Of a DNA stretch of 64,000 bases, positions 11,354 to 23,493 are shown in pieces. The DNA is from Antitrichia curtipendula (taxonomy: Eukaryota > Streptophyta > Bryopsida > Hypnales > Leucodontaceae), in the NCBI GenBank assembly GCA_951230915.1, contig OX579637.1, positions 7,254,001 to 7,318,000 of the forward strand. The letters run 5' to 3'. A program made the translations under genes and the position numbers. Under the pieces are notes generated by a model that saw nothing but the letters and a program-made list of their open reading frames with translations, ran no database searches and was not told where the DNA came from. How positions within the stretch are numbered: the first letter of the stretch is position 1; every line of letters begins with the position of its first letter.

Positions 11354-12192
11354 CTGCAAGAAATGTCACTGACATTAGTTTATAATGGAAGATCACATCC
11401 ACGAGTCCAAGATACATAATACACGAAATTCTAAAAATTCATTGCCAAATTATCTTCAAGCCGAAGATATGAATTTATACAATTCATTGTACATGGATAT
11501 GAAGTCCCTCACAAGGGCGAGAGGAATGCAAGGTGAGTTAGCTGACTATCCAAAAATCCTGAAAACCATTAATCATATATAATATACATAAAAATAATAA
11601 TATAAAAACTATTCAAATCAACCATCTCACAGACAAATCACTAATATAGCCTACAAATTTACCATCTAATCAAAGGTAATCATCTAGAGAACAAAAGATA
11701 CGATTCTATTCAAATGTCTATGTCTGAATTGATATCACCAAAGACGGACTCCAACCACCTTACAAATACTCAAAGTGAAAAAAAGGATCAATTCATCTTC
11801 GAATCGAAGATAACTAAAATGTCAATAAATGACAAAAGTATTACTTTCATTTTCTCTTACTAGAAATTAAACCAAACACGCCAACTAATACTTAATACAA
11901 GTATTATCCTCGATACGAAGATAAATGTGTACAGATCATTTAATAATGAATTGTACACAAAGATATATGCCAAGTCTATCCGATGTATTTTATAAATTTG
12001 TAAAAGATACATATATATGAATACTACCAGGAATACCAGTTCTATCATCGACTCAAGGATACGATTCTATGATTGCATCCAGCATAAATTTCTTACCGAA
12101 AATGGATAATTAGAATGAAATCAATTTGTCAGAACTGATCTACGCCAAATTATCTTCGGCTCGAAGATAAAAAAATAAAGTACAATACTTAC
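11354..12192 (-). other. Predicted 5' intron of transposase-like copy 1, with palindromes
   Basis: On the minus strand a donor GTAAGT begins at 12192 and an acceptor TTTCTTGCAG ends at 11354, one base before the start codon. That gives an 839-base intron in the leader, or upstream of a small coding exon. It holds palindromes at 11450, 11793, 11904, 12042 (imperfect) and 12150. Splicing is predicted, not shown. Confidence 0.45.
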
Positions 12193-12455
12193 TAGGATCT
12201 CTCCGAGAGGGAAGACGAAGAAGTCGATGTCCCTATTGGGAGGGAGTGCATCCAGTAGTTACTAGTTACTAAATTATTTATCTTCGACTCGAAGATAATT
12301 GCAAATAAACTAGAAAGTACATTTTGGACTCATCAAGTTAATCATTATTGTAAGGATGATAATGTGCATTATCATAGACTAAAGACATTTATCTTCGACC
12401 CGAAGATAAATTCAATAGGGATTGTTGTTCATGATTATCCTCGAGCCGAGGATAA
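11450..12455. repeat. Cluster of eight 21-bp palindromes, family 1
   Basis: Consensus TTATCYTCG(N3)CGARGATAA. Copies: 11450-11470, 11793-11813 (one mismatch), 11904-11924, 12042-12062 (imperfect), 12150-12170 (perfect), 12278-12298 (perfect), 12389-12409 and 12435-12455 (perfect). They lie in the leader intron and just upstream of transposase copy 1. No flanking sequence is shared beyond the 21 bp, so each is a free-standing unit. The three central bases vary (CTC, ACT, ACC, AGC and others) while the two arms stay complementary. Confidence 0.9.
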
Positions 12456-13060
12456 ATACGATCATTCCTGGATGGTTCTGATGTTGTCCCAGGTTTTCCG
12501 GCATAGAAATAGGGGAGTTCAAACCACATGAAATTCTACATTGACCCTTGAATCTGTACCGTCCGAATGCTTACCGCTCAAAACTATCACTTGTAGTTGA
12601 CAAATGGAGAACAGAAAATTGTACCTTGAACAACAATACGGTTTGTAATCAAACAGCTCTCAATGAATGACACCAAACACAGAAACTTTGACAAGAAATA
12701 ATGAAAAGAAAACCTGGAACTCACGCGAACTCAAGCGATACTAAACCGCCAAGACACTACTACCTTCGCAAACACATAATGATTTGAAAATGCACACGTT
12801 TTGAGGCCGCGCTGTAACAATGCATGCAGGAGGCAAAAGAGGAACGAAAGACTGAAGAACAAGAAAATGAGGCGATATGGGGAGCTTACGAGAGAGAGAC
12901 GATGAAGAAAGTGGCGGGATGACTAAGTGGGAAATTTGAACGTTCCAAAATTTCAGGAAGCAGGGGAGGAGTATCTCCGTACTTTGGGGGCGTTGACATT
13001 CCTATTCCGCAACTGGTGGTAACGGGGGGAAATGGAATCCAACGTTGTACCGACCTCTAT
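12193..13060 (-). promoter_or_regulatory. Probable leader exon and promoter region of transposase copy 1
   Basis: GC-richer than its surroundings, with no long frame. Minus-strand exon sequence would run up to the GTAAGT donor at 12192. Three palindromes (12278, 12389, 12435) sit here. A TATA-like octamer lies just upstream at 13064. Confidence 0.3.
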
Positions 13061-13063
13061 TCT

Positions 13064-13071
13064 TATAAATA
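13064..13071. promoter_or_regulatory. TATA-like box (TATAAATA on plus, TATTTATA on minus)
   Basis: The octamer TATAAATA is followed on the plus strand by AGGC and no coding sequence for 5 kb. On the minus strand it reads TATTTATA and would precede the leader of the transposase-like gene. The direction cannot be settled from sequence. Confidence 0.3.
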
Positions 13072-13249
13072 GGCAAAATTTTACCAGCGGAGTTATTGGC
13101 AGCCGTCTCTTGTCAGGGAATGAGGTATTTACAGAAATTCAGCCACATGTCATTTGTCACGGAAAGTAAGATTTTCTTGGAATGGAATCTCACATTCAGG
13201 ATATCCCTTATTTTGGAAACCGATTTCACTGTAGTATTTTAAAAATGCT

Positions 13250-13355
13250 TTTAGGATTTAGGATTCAGAGTTCAGGTTTTAAGGTTTAGGGTTTTCGGGT
13301 TTAGGATTTAGGGTATAGGGTTTTTTTAGGATTTTCAGGGTTTAGGGTTTAGGAG
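13250..13355 (+). repeat. Degenerate interstitial telomere-like repeat (TTTAGGG type)
   Basis: A run of variants such as TTTAGGATTTAGG, GGTTTAGGGTTTTCGGG and GGGTTTAGGGTTTAGG over about 105 bp. The unit matches the common plant telomere heptamer TTTAGGG but is interrupted, so it is an old interstitial tract or simple-sequence drift. Confidence 0.7.
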
Positions 13356-16300
13356 CAAAAGCTATGCCACCAAAACCTAAAAATAGTGAAGCTTGGGCAA
13401 CAAAAATAATCATAAGGATTTGAAATTAAACATTAAAAAAATAATTTGTTATAGGTTATATTTTGGACTATATATGGATAGATTGATTCATTTCATTTGG
13501 ATTAGTATGGATAAGGTATAGAGCATCTTGCTTTAGGGGCAGTTATAGCATTTTTTGGGAAAAACATCATATTGGATCTTTTTTTTAGCTTTCAATTCAA
13601 TCCTTCAATATAGATTTTAGAGTAATCAAAGTTTATAGTGAAAAAATTTAATGTTGAGCATTCAAAGTCTCATTATCCTATGTAGTAAGTTAAGAAAACC
13701 AAAGCTTTTTATTATTAAAATATAAAATAATGAACAAAATACAATTCTAGATGAATGGACACAAAAATTATTTGCACACATAGAATAAATTATAAATTAA
13801 TTTGTGCCTTGAAATAGATCTTCAACCTTCAAAGGTTTAATTATTTTTAATTATTTGTTTTTTTGAAAATATTATAATGGTAGATGAAGGGACTCTCAAA
13901 TTATTTGAAGTAATAGTTGTGGTGGCACTTTGTGTGCCTTCATTTCCTAGCCTCAATTGTATGAGCTCATGAATCTATTGATTCCTTATTTATGTTGTGA
14001 TTTCTTTTAATGGCTTTAGTCATTTGGCCACAAAATTTCATAGTCAAGCCATGTCTTTATTTTCTAGCTTTAGTCAAATGGCCTCAAAATTCCGTTGCCT
14101 AATCTTGTGTATTTGTCTTTTCACAAGTTGTATACCATACATTCGGCAATATACTGATACATATCACTAATTATAATTATATCAACTAAAACAACTCCAA
14201 CCTATATCAAGTACATTGGAAGATAATTGCATTTAAAGTGAAAAAGATTTTTTTTTCCATCTTGCTACAATAAATTATAAGACTTTGAATACTCTTGAAC
14301 TTATAATTTATGCAAATGAATATGGATTTTGAATTAAATTATTTTACTAAAGACATGAATTGATAATTTAACCTCTAAAGGACCAAGGCTATTTTGGAGG
14401 TCAAAATCATTCAAAATTGTCATTTCTATTGCATTCATCCAAAAAAAAAATTACATTTTAAAGAATGTAATTGTAAGATCTTGTACTTCACTTCTTTGAG
14501 ATCGTGTGGTTAAAATTGCTTAAAGTTTGACTATACAAATTGAAAATTATCAAGATTCAAAGTTGGAAAAAAAAGGTTTTCTTGAACATTGACCTACAAC
14601 TCTAGATGACTTTGACTATTATTTGTGGAATTTCTTTTTGGAATCTAAACTTTGAATTAAAAAAAGATTGTGGTAAATAATTGATTTGATAGTCTTGGAA
14701 TATTTCTTCAAAAAACATGCATCTGATTTTCATTCTTTAAAAAATTGTTAGATACTTAGAAGGAAGTCTAAGATTGAAAGAAAAACTAAATTATTAATAC
14801 CTCAAACTTAAGATGTGATTGAAATACAATAAATCCAATGGTAACTAAGATTGTTTGAGCAAGAAATCTTAACCTTTTTATACAATTTTTTTGAAAATTT
14901 ATAAAAAATTTCATTCAAAATGAATCCTTGAAGTTAATTTTTGAAGAAGATGCCTAAATTGCCCTTTAACCCTTGAAGTCCCATTGGTCCTACTGGGGCC
15001 AAAATGTGACTTCGAGTACTAGGCTCATACGGTTTCAATATTCATCATAATTTACTCAATTTTTTTGTAAAGCTAGAGAAACACACAAGTTTCTTGGCAG
15101 TATGATTTTTTTTTCAATCAGTGCCCGGAAGCAAAATTTATTGCACAGAAATTAAAAAATGGAAGACGGTTGGCAAATAGTCCCCCAAAAATTACAAAAA
15201 ATCAAAATAATTTAAAATTTTTTTTCTGACACATTATATTTTTTTGTTTTGTTGATGATGTAAGAGCTCTTAACACATTAATGTAAAACTCCTTAACAGA
15301 TTATGTTCTTGATAAAAATCCTTTTGTCCAACTTTGAATGTTAACATCTTCCAATCCGTATGGAAAAATTTGTTGAAATTTTACTCACATAACCTTGGAC
15401 AACTGAAGTATAAGGTCCTATGGTTAGATTCTAAAAAAATGTCTTTTAGTTGATTTAAGTAAATGCAACATAAATGGCAATTTAGAGTGTTTATGACAAA
15501 AAATGGCCTTGAAACTTTAGGGATTAAACAAGATTGTCCTTAACCTTTTCATCACTAATCCTATTTGAATAAATCAAAGCTTCATATGAAGAAAGAATAT
15601 AATATTTTAGGAAAAATATAATGATTAATTCTTATAACATAAGTCATAATTATTATGACTTTCTGCGATTTTTTTTGGATTGCCCATTAAGTTCAGTTCT
15701 AGGCTCTTTGTGGTAAGACTTTTACTCCCGAGCACCAATTAAAATAAAATTTATATTTCCAGAAAGCTAATAAATTTTTTCATTTGATAAAAAGGTTTTG
15801 AAAAGTTTTACCAAAAATGGAGGCCATAGGAAACAATCCAAAATCTACTTTGTCCCCTGAAGGGACAATGGGCCTTTAGAGGTTAAGAAAAGTAAATTGA
15901 AAACAATATATTCATTCTTCAAAAAAAATATCAATGGAATCATGTACCAGATTCAAGGAAAAACTAAATGAATAGTAGTTTTAAGATGGACTTGAAACAC
16001 ATTAATCCCAATGGTAATAATTTTTTAACAAAAAAAGTAATCCTTGTGCAAAATTTTCTTTCTGAACTTGGTATAATTGAGTCCAAAAATTGATCTAGCA
16101 AATTTTGTTCCCAAGGAAATGCTATAAATGCCTTTAAAATAAGATGCTCCATAGCTTTTACAATACTAATCCAAATGAAATGAATCAATCTTTATATTAC
16201 TAGAAATAAATTTTAGACAAAAATTTAATCTACAAGAAATAAATTTTAGAAAAATTATTTCAAGTTATTGTGATTTTTTTATTGCTTGTGGTTGACTACT

Positions 16301-17950
16301 TTGAGCTTTGTGCAGCATAATTATTGCTATTGGAGAATCAATTTGATTAAAAACTATATTTAAAAAATAAAGTTTCAAAAAACTTATTCCCAAAATTGAG
16401 ATATTAATAGGAATTGCACGGAACCTTCAATTGTTACCCATTGAGACACTTGGGATTTGAGGGTTTTATGGAGTTAATCAAAATAAAATGAATAAAAACC
16501 TTTTGAACAAACATCAATCCAAATTTATTTGAATGTAGTTGAACAAATACCCAAATTTATTTGAATGTATTTGAACAAATACAAAAATTTAGTGACTTTT
16601 TAAAAGTAAATTTACTAAGATGATGACTTGGAATGGAAATTGAAAAAATCTCATTGTGGCTTTTGCAATAATTTCTTTTTTAAATGCTTTTGTTTATAAT
16701 TGTGAAGAAAATATTTTTAATTTGTGCTTTGTTTGAGTTCATTGTTCCGTTACTTATTTTTGCAAGAGGGTGATCTATTTTGCCAACCATTCTTCAAATT
16801 CCTACATTTGTGTCATTATGTGAGGATCGATTTTCCACTGCCAAGGTCTTCAAAGCTAAAAAGGGTCCCAAAATTTTAAATCTTCAATATGTAGAAAGCA
16901 AGGAAGTTCCAAATTCAATGTGTACTTTTATACCATAATTAAATTAAAATGATAGTAGAAAAATTGAACAAACATTTTTTATGAATCAAAATGGTGTTTT
17001 GTTAGTGTAGCATGAATTTGATTATGCCATCTGCGAAAGGTTACATCTCTTGGTGTATATGGTTTTGAGTTTTTTGGCAAGATATGTATATTTGAATGTT
17101 TTGTAGTTTATTTATGTAGATTCATAATTATCTCTCATCACTTTCATATTGAATTCTAAATATATTCACGAAACATTTTTATATAAGATACATTAAGATA
17201 TCATATAAAAAGTGTAAAATCATGGGGAAGCCATTGACTTGGGACGACGGTGGATCATACCTGAGGTTGCTTAAAGCTCTTTAAATTATTAATTTGATTA
17301 TTAGTAAATAATATTATTAAATCTAATCATTAAACATAGATTTTCATTAAAAGCCACTATTCATGCCAAGTCTTTTTGTAAATATTTATGATTTTGATGC
17401 AATTTTATTCTTGTAGAATTTGATCTCCTTACAGTCATTCATAAAAATGTTATTACACTTTGCATTCCAAACAATGTAATACTTCAGAAGTCATGATGAT
17501 AATAATTGAAATGCCGAAAGCAATGAATTAGAGAATTAGGTGAAGTGCACATTAATTTTCATATTATTTAGATTCTAATGACAATGTTGAAATGCATGGA
17601 ATGCCTTTTATGAATCTATTATTGCATTTACTTGACTATTTCATTGATATTATTATGATAATTTAATCACTTATCATGCATGATCTAGAATCTAAGACAA
17701 ACAAATTTGTTATCTATTACAGACTCACATGAGCATTACATACTAGAGCAAGACTTCATATATGCAATAATATTAAAATTTTGTAATGGCATGAAGTCAT
17801 TCAATTTGTTAATCGTAGCTTTTGCTACAAGATTATTTTAATCCAACAATTAGCAAGGTGACAAAACAAATTATTTTTTCAATGACCGACCTGTCGTTCA
17901 ATGGTTAAAAATTCCAAACACCAAAATTTAAAATAATTCACTTCATGAAT
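13356..17950. other. 4.6 kb of AT-rich non-coding DNA
   Basis: No coding frame longer than chance and no RNA gene seen. A perfect 14-bp inverted pair TTAACCTCTAAAGG / CCTTTAGAGGTTAA lies at 14368-14381 and 15873-15886. Sequence near 14780-14840 ('AAACTAAAT..AATCCAATGGTAA') resembles 15955-16020, about 1.17 kb away, which suggests a decayed tandem or a decayed element. Nothing else can be supported. Confidence 0.4.
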
Positions 17951-18301
17951 GAGTAATACGTAGCGTACTGTGGAGCAATGTCCAGGAAGAACCGGCGGCT
18001 AGTTCAAAGTTAGCTAGTGGAATTGGAAAAAAACTTGGTTGCAATTGGAAAACATCAGCAAAAAATTGGTGAAAATGTCTATAAATTTTTTATTTTGAAT
18101 GGAAAGAAGAGGAAATAACTAGACTCGGTACTTGAAAAAACGGTCCAATATGGAAACTCGAGGAAATTAGTTGATAAAACTAAAAGAACTTCCGGAACAC
18201 AAGTGTGGAGAAGGACGTTTGGATTGCAGGTTCGGGTTCTCGGACTACAGGTTTGAAACTAGTCTGGGAGGTCAACACAAGGTCGGGTGGGAGGTTTGGG
18301 C

Positions 18302-18412
18302 ACAGCTTCGGGAACAGCTTCGAACACAAGCTCGGGCACAGGCTCGAACACAAGCTTGGAAACAGGTTCGGGGACAGGTTCGGAGATAGGCTCGGGAACA
18401 GGCTCGGGGGTC
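18302..18412 (+). repeat. 12-bp minisatellite, about nine units
   Basis: Units such as AGGCTCGGGAAC, AGCTTCGAACAC and AGGTTCGGGGAC follow each other in perfect 12-base register. Because 12 is a multiple of 3, open frames appear on both strands (for example 18205-18477); I regard these as products of the repeat. Confidence 0.8.
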
Positions 18413-18559
18413 GTCACTCCCGTTTTGGCGGCGCAGACAGTCGTTCTTCATTTCTGGTTTTGTCAATGTCGTTCTAATGTGCAGCAGCTCGAATCACGAC
18501 GTTCTTGTTGGGTTGTTTCTGGGTCTTGTTATGCAGCTTCAATCACTAGGTTTAGTTAG

Positions 18560-19302
18560 TCGCGGCTTAGTTAATCATTAGGTTTCGGGGTTTTGGTGTG
18601 TGTGTACACTTCGTCGGTTTTGCGCAATCTTCTCTGCGACCCTCGTCCGCGATCCCATTCTGTGATTTCGTGTCTGCGATTCCGCTGTGATTGGTGTATG
18701 CACAACGTGTTGCACGATCTCTTTTAGCGGTTTTTTCTCCCACTTGTGTGCTGCGACTGGTGTGTGCACGAGATCTCCTTCGCCGATTTCTTCTCCCACG
18801 CGCTTGTTTCTGCGACGTTTTCTTCTCCCGGGCTATAAGTTCGCCAACCTCAGTGTGTTTGATTTGAAATGCCCCATGTGTTTGATTTGTTTTGTTTGTT
18901 TGTGCTTGTCTGAAGAACCGTGGGGAAAGTACGTGCTTGGGGTGTAGGTGTTGATTCAAGAATTCACTTTGCTGCTAGGTTTCAGTCAGATTGTTAGAAT
19001 TCAAATTGCTGCTAGGATTCATTCAGCTCGTTGCAGAGGCATGAAGTTCAAATTCAAGTTCAAATTCATAAGTTTTTTCTTTTTCAAGATTTCCAGTTTC
19101 ATCACTGCGTTCAGTTTTTTGCAATTTGTGGTTTAGTTTTCATTAGTTTTTGTTAGTTGTTTCTTGAATTCATATAGTATTTGCCCAAGTTCAGGTGCAA
19201 TGTGACTTAATTTCTGACTTTGTAAGTACTTGTAGTGTGCAGATTGGGTACTGCAGAACAATTGAGCTGCTATTTCATTTTGCCTAGACGAAGCACTTGA
19301 AG
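18560..19302 (+). promoter_or_regulatory. GC-richer leader/promoter region of the ParB-like gene (candidate)
   Basis: This stretch is GC-richer than the flanks and rich in TCTCCC and TTCTTCTC. It has a TATAAG at 18834-18839 and ends at a strong splice donor, GAAG|GTAAGTAA, at 19302/19303. A matching acceptor ATATCTGCAG ends at 20233, 12 bases before the ATG at 20246. I infer a non-coding first exon and a 931-base leader intron. An alternative promoter lies right at the gene (TATA at 20196). Confidence 0.35.
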
Positions 19303-19510
19303 GTAAGTAATTTCTCGATCCAAACTCATTCATGCATTCTTTCCTGTATTTGTTTGTATACAAGCAATACGTTTTGAAAAAACATGAATGTGTGAAGCAT
19401 CCAGAACAATGAATGCATCAACTAAAAAGCTTAAAAACTAGGGTTTTAAACACAATATTCACAATCCCACACAATAACATTTGCTAAAACAACGCTGGGG
19501 CCGAATATAA

Positions 19511-19699
19511 TTATCCTCGGCTCGAGGATAACCTCGGTCTGGCCGATGATAATTGCCTATGACACGAGCGTCATTATCCTCGAGCCGAGGATAATTATCA
19601 CCAGCCAGATCGGGGTTATCTTCGAGCCGAGGATAACTATACTTGGCCAAACCGAGGTTATCCTCGAGCCGAGGATAACTATCATCGGCCCGAAGATAA
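19511..19699. repeat. Tandem array of family-1 palindromes in 21-bp register
   Basis: Nine consecutive 21-bp slots start at 19511, 19532, 19553, 19574, 19595, 19616, 19637, 19658 and 19679. Slots 19511, 19574, 19616 and 19658 are perfect or near-perfect TTATCYTCG(N3)CGARGATAA. Slots 19532, 19637 and 19679 are decayed or inverted relatives with a TTGGCC or CGGCC centre. From 19574 the pattern is a 42-bp unit of palindrome plus spacer. This register is seen directly and shows local tandem duplication. Confidence 0.9.
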
Positions 19700-19797
19700 C
19701 TAGCCTCCCCTTATACACTCTGAAAATAGAATAAAAGTACAAACAAAAGACCCAAAAAACACTAGACCAACCGAAGATACATATCAGATAATCGCAA

Positions 19798-20192
19798 TTA
19801 TCCTCGAACCGAAGATAAATATGTAGGACGGAACACCCACGAAGTAAACAGAGGAGGCCTATCTCAACCAATGAAAACGTAATCATAGCCGCGCTGAGGA
19901 TAATTATCCTCGGACCGAAAATAATTATCTTTGGTCCGAAGATAAACAACAATGACACAAGTGACCAAAAAAACAGACATGAAGTAAAGAACTTGAGAAT
20001 TAGTAGAAAATAAAGACAAATAGAGGCTAAAGTAACTAATAGTTTTGTAAGAACCAACAATCAAAAAAATGATTATCCTTGGCACGAAAATAACCACAGA
20101 CATTGTAGGTCCCGCGAACCTAATAAGATACAAACTAGAGATCCAGAATAACGCAAAGAGTGTTGCTACAATTATCCTCGAACCGAAGATAA
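19798..20192. repeat. Further family-1 palindromes upstream of the ParB-like gene
   Basis: Copies at 19798-19818, 19883-19903 (decayed), 19904-19924, 19925-19945, 20073-20093 and 20172-20192. Three of these (19883, 19904, 19925) are again directly abutting 21-bp units. The last lies three bases upstream of a TATA-like box (20196). Confidence 0.85.
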
Positions 20193-20195
20193 TCC

Positions 20196-20203
20196 TATAA
20201 ATA
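20196..20203 (+). promoter_or_regulatory. TATA-like box (TATAAATA) just 5' of the ParB-like gene
   Basis: CTATAAATATAAG lies 43 bases upstream of the ATG at 20246 and 3 bases after a palindrome (20172-20192). If used, transcription would start near 20230 with a very short leader, and the palindrome would sit where an operator could block or recruit the transcription machinery. This competes with the leader-intron model. Confidence 0.35.
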
Positions 20204-21666
20204 TAAGCTAATGTGGTCTACCAATATCTGCAGATTCTTGTCAACATGGAAGAGAAAAAGAAATACGACTACTCAGCTACGGCGCCGTTTCTTGAGCCTT
20301 TTACCAAATGGACAGAGGAGGAGCCATTCATATTCGACATGCCGAAGGTCTATGGGGATCTCTGGCAGTTCAAGCCCATTGTGGATTCATGGACCTTCGG
20401 CATTAACCGGTCGAAAGACTACGTCCTTCTACGTCACAGAGTCAAGGATTTAGGAATCTACGTGAACTGGAACCTGGACGAGAAGGTCGCCCTTGTTGAG
20501 CTCCACCAGGAGAAATTTATTGTCATAACACTCCACGCATGCGACCAATTCGGGAAGGAAACACAACACACGCACTCCATTGTCCTGCATGAAGAAGACG
20601 ATGTGGGAGCGTTTGATCTGCATAACCTCATACGGGGTTTACACGAGAGAAATCACGATGAACTGGCGGATGAATTCCAAAAGAGATTCCACCCTTGGTT
20701 ACGGAAAAACGCCATCTTCATGGCAAGAAGGATTGGCTACATGTTCAGCAGACTGAAGGAGTATGCCAAAGATCATGTTGACAAGCAATCCCATCAAATC
20801 TTGGGCCGTGGCCAAGTGAAACGCGAAGCAGATGCCGAAACAAAGTCCGTATCCGGGGCGCGAGCCCGAACTGGGAGTAGAGGAAGTGGAAGGGGAACTA
20901 CTCAAGCCAGCTCCCTAAAAGGAAGAACCCGGAGACGGAGATCACTGCGGCCACTGACAAGCGCCGAAAACCTGTGACAGACAGTCGAGCATTAACTGTT
21001 GGAAGCTCTGGATCAACGCTTACAAATGTTCATAACGGAAAGACGGGCGAATATGAGCCCATTCAGAAATTTGAAGTAATAGGCGCATACCAGAAAGATT
21101 TCTGGGAGAAGCACGCATCCTGCTTCATTCTTGATCCCATGACATTCAAGGTGAACATCTCCAAATGCCATTTGGCCCCTCCAAGATACATCATCCGAAA
21201 ACTCGAGATGAAGATTGTGGAGGAAATGAAAGAGACCCTTGTCCATCTTGGGTCAATCCAACAAAGGCAACTAGTATGCCTGACACCGATTGACGCCAAT
21301 AAAAAGCTCCTCAAGGAACGTCCTTCCAAGTGGGATGATATTAAGGTTGGAAACTTCTATATTATCAATGGTCAACATAGCATCACTGCATCCAAGATGC
21401 TGCAAAGTGGCGGATGCTGCGAGTCCCGGAAGGTGGAGTTGCAGACGTGGGATGCAACGATCGTCTACTCGCTCGACGCGAGGAAGCTGAACGAAATATC
21501 GAAGTGGTACAACTCTTCCAATCACCTCGTTCATAGTCAGCCAACATGGGGGAACCAGATTTCCGCATGCAGGCAAATGTGGAAGGAACTGAAGCGGCCA
21601 ACAAATGTTGAACGTGAAGGACTGGCAAGACTGAACAAGGCCATCTTCAATCCAGCTGTTTACAAG

Positions 21667-21877
21667 GTATGCGATGTCTGTTCATTTATCTTCGAGGCGA
21701 AGATAAACTGTGTGTAGTAATGGTAGGTAATGAGATGCTGCATTGCTTCTGTCTTGTAATGTGTTCGTAAAAAGTCATGACCATGTTTATCCTCGGGTCG
21801 AGGATAATTTGCTCTCCCCCAAGATCACCGATTGCCTAGGAACTGACCATGGTTTTATTGAAAATATTGCCATGCAG
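21667..21877 (+). other. Intron 1 of the ParB-like gene, with two palindromes
   Basis: AAG|GTATGC to CATGCAG|GA, 211 bases, phase 0; the same frame resumes without shift. It contains perfect family-1 palindromes at 21686-21706 and 21787-21807, which make up a fifth of the intron. Confidence 0.7.
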
Positions 21878-23212
21878 GAATTCGTAGACGCAGTCTTGAT
21901 AAGATATTGTAGCATTAACCCGAACAAAGAAGGCGCCAAGGTGAAACTCGCGTCAGATGTCAAGAATGAAATTAGAATTATCACGTTGGCAGACGAGAAG
22001 TACCAGTTGTGGGAGGAGTTTCTCCGGAAACACACTGACGGAGAACTGGTGGATCCAGTGACTTGCACTGCATACAATAAGTCCACGAAGAACTTCAACC
22101 CCAAGAACTTCTCGCTCAAGAGAGAGTTCTTCAAACACATGGGGCATTTCACGGACAAGGACCTCAAGGAATATGTCCTCCATCTGCTTGGAAGAACTGA
22201 TGGTCGCACTTGTGATTACCCGAAAGTCTCCGTGGCTGCTGCAAGGATCTTGTGCGTGGACAACTATAAGGCCGAGCACTGGGTGGAGCGTAGGAAGCGC
22301 AAGAAAATCGTCATGGAGGAGTTCATGGCCATGGACAAGTCCTTGAAGTTCAGGGATTCACAGGGAGAAGTTGTCGATGAGGTATGGAGAAGATGGAAGC
22401 GCAAGAATAAGTTCACATCCGCCTCGTGGGATTTTCTTCTGACTGCGCCACCCAATTCTTTTTTTGTGAAGCGACTAACAAACGAAGCAAAAAAAAAGAC
22501 GGCCGTAGACTTTAAGGACCACCCAAAACTGTCCGTGGTCTATTCCATCTTCAAGAGATTCTTGAAGCTAAAGAAGGAAATCATAGAGAGGGGGGGCAAT
22601 GTGTACATCCGGGGCCACCAGTGCTACTCGCAGGCTCTTGTGACGAGCCACCAGTGACCCTACGCCAGTAGAAAACTTTGGCTGGCCGTCATAGACTTTC
22701 GAATCCTGCCCCGACTGACTATCGGATCCACTGATGGTCCTCCGTGTTCTCCACTGCTCAGTTACTTGGCTGCTCATTTGAAGCTCGGAATTACCACCCC
22801 GGACGCGTGGTTATGGATTGTGGGAAGTCAATACGACTTGGAGGCCACCAAGAAATTTGCAGCTTTGCGGCTGAAGGACTACGAAATCAAGGTGTCCACG
22901 TACCAGCCCAGCAAAGCTGAGAGGTTGGACAACACCACGACACGAGCTACGCCTTCCGTGGTGAAGCTTGTATTTGTGTTGAGAAAAGGCACGGATGGCG
23001 AGCCTAGAAATGTGGATGTTGTGAAGAGGGTCTACAACACGGGCGAAATTCCGTACTACACTGAATTCCAGAAAAATACGGAGGCCAAATATAGGATCCA
23101 CGCCAGCAAGCTGAGGATGGAGTTCTACATTGACATTCTTCAGAGCTTCTGTGTGAAGGGAGAGAACGTCATCGGCATCTACACAGGGTCGAAGTTCATG
23201 ATTGCCGCAAAG

Positions 23213-23493
23213 GTATAACTCATACTCCTACTATCTATTATCCTTGAGCCGAGGATAATGCGCTGGGTTCGATGGTTATCTTCGGCCCGAGGATAACCAT
23301 CTATAATCAATAGCAAGCATTGGTTGTAGAATAGGACTTCAGTATATGCGGATCTCGTAGTTGTTTTCTTGGAATGAAATATTGTTCATAGACTGATGAA
23401 CATTTATCCTCGACTCAAGGATAAATGTGCTGAAGTTTCTATCTTCAATTTAATTTGTGAATCGCGGTCTAACTTGTCCTATTGGTCTGGCAG
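23213..23493 (+). other. Intron 2 of the ParB-like gene, with three palindromes
   Basis: AAG|GTATAA to TGGCAG|AT, 281 bases, phase 0. Family-1 palindromes lie at 23238-23258, 23276-23296 and 23404-23424. Confidence 0.7.

Larger units (their letters stand above)
19303..20233 (+). other. Predicted leader intron of the ParB-like gene, packed with palindromes
   Basis: Donor GTAAGT at 19303 and acceptor CTGCAG ending at 20233. It contains the palindrome array 19511-19699 and the copies at 19798-20192. The layout mirrors the leader intron of transposase copy 1 (similar length, same palindromes). Splicing is predicted only. Confidence 0.4.

Noticed and set aside
11128..11582. Plus-strand open frames opposite the transposase start and its intron
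   Set aside because: Antisense shadows of the coding strand or of palindromes; no domain.
12356..12373. 18-bp palindrome TGATAATG..CATTATCA
   Set aside because: Single occurrence unlike the 21-bp families; may be chance in AT-rich DNA.
14368..15886. Transposon bounded by 14-bp inverted TTAACCTCTAAAGG
   Set aside because: No target duplication and similar motifs occur nearby; noted inside the AT-rich entry but not called as an element.
18171..18559. Several overlapping open frames on both strands
   Set aside because: They come from a 12-bp minisatellite in which all frames stay open; no start context or domain.
19459..19734. Open frames with repeated YPRxEDN
   Set aside because: Produced by tandem palindromes in non-coding DNA; no link to a spliced frame seen there.
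19511..20192. Palindromes as true bacterial parS sites
   Set aside because: Sequence is unlike the known parS core, the ParB-like part shows no HTH that I can see, and one palindrome group lies by a transposase gene with no ParB. Kept only as a hypothesis about binding by some element protein.
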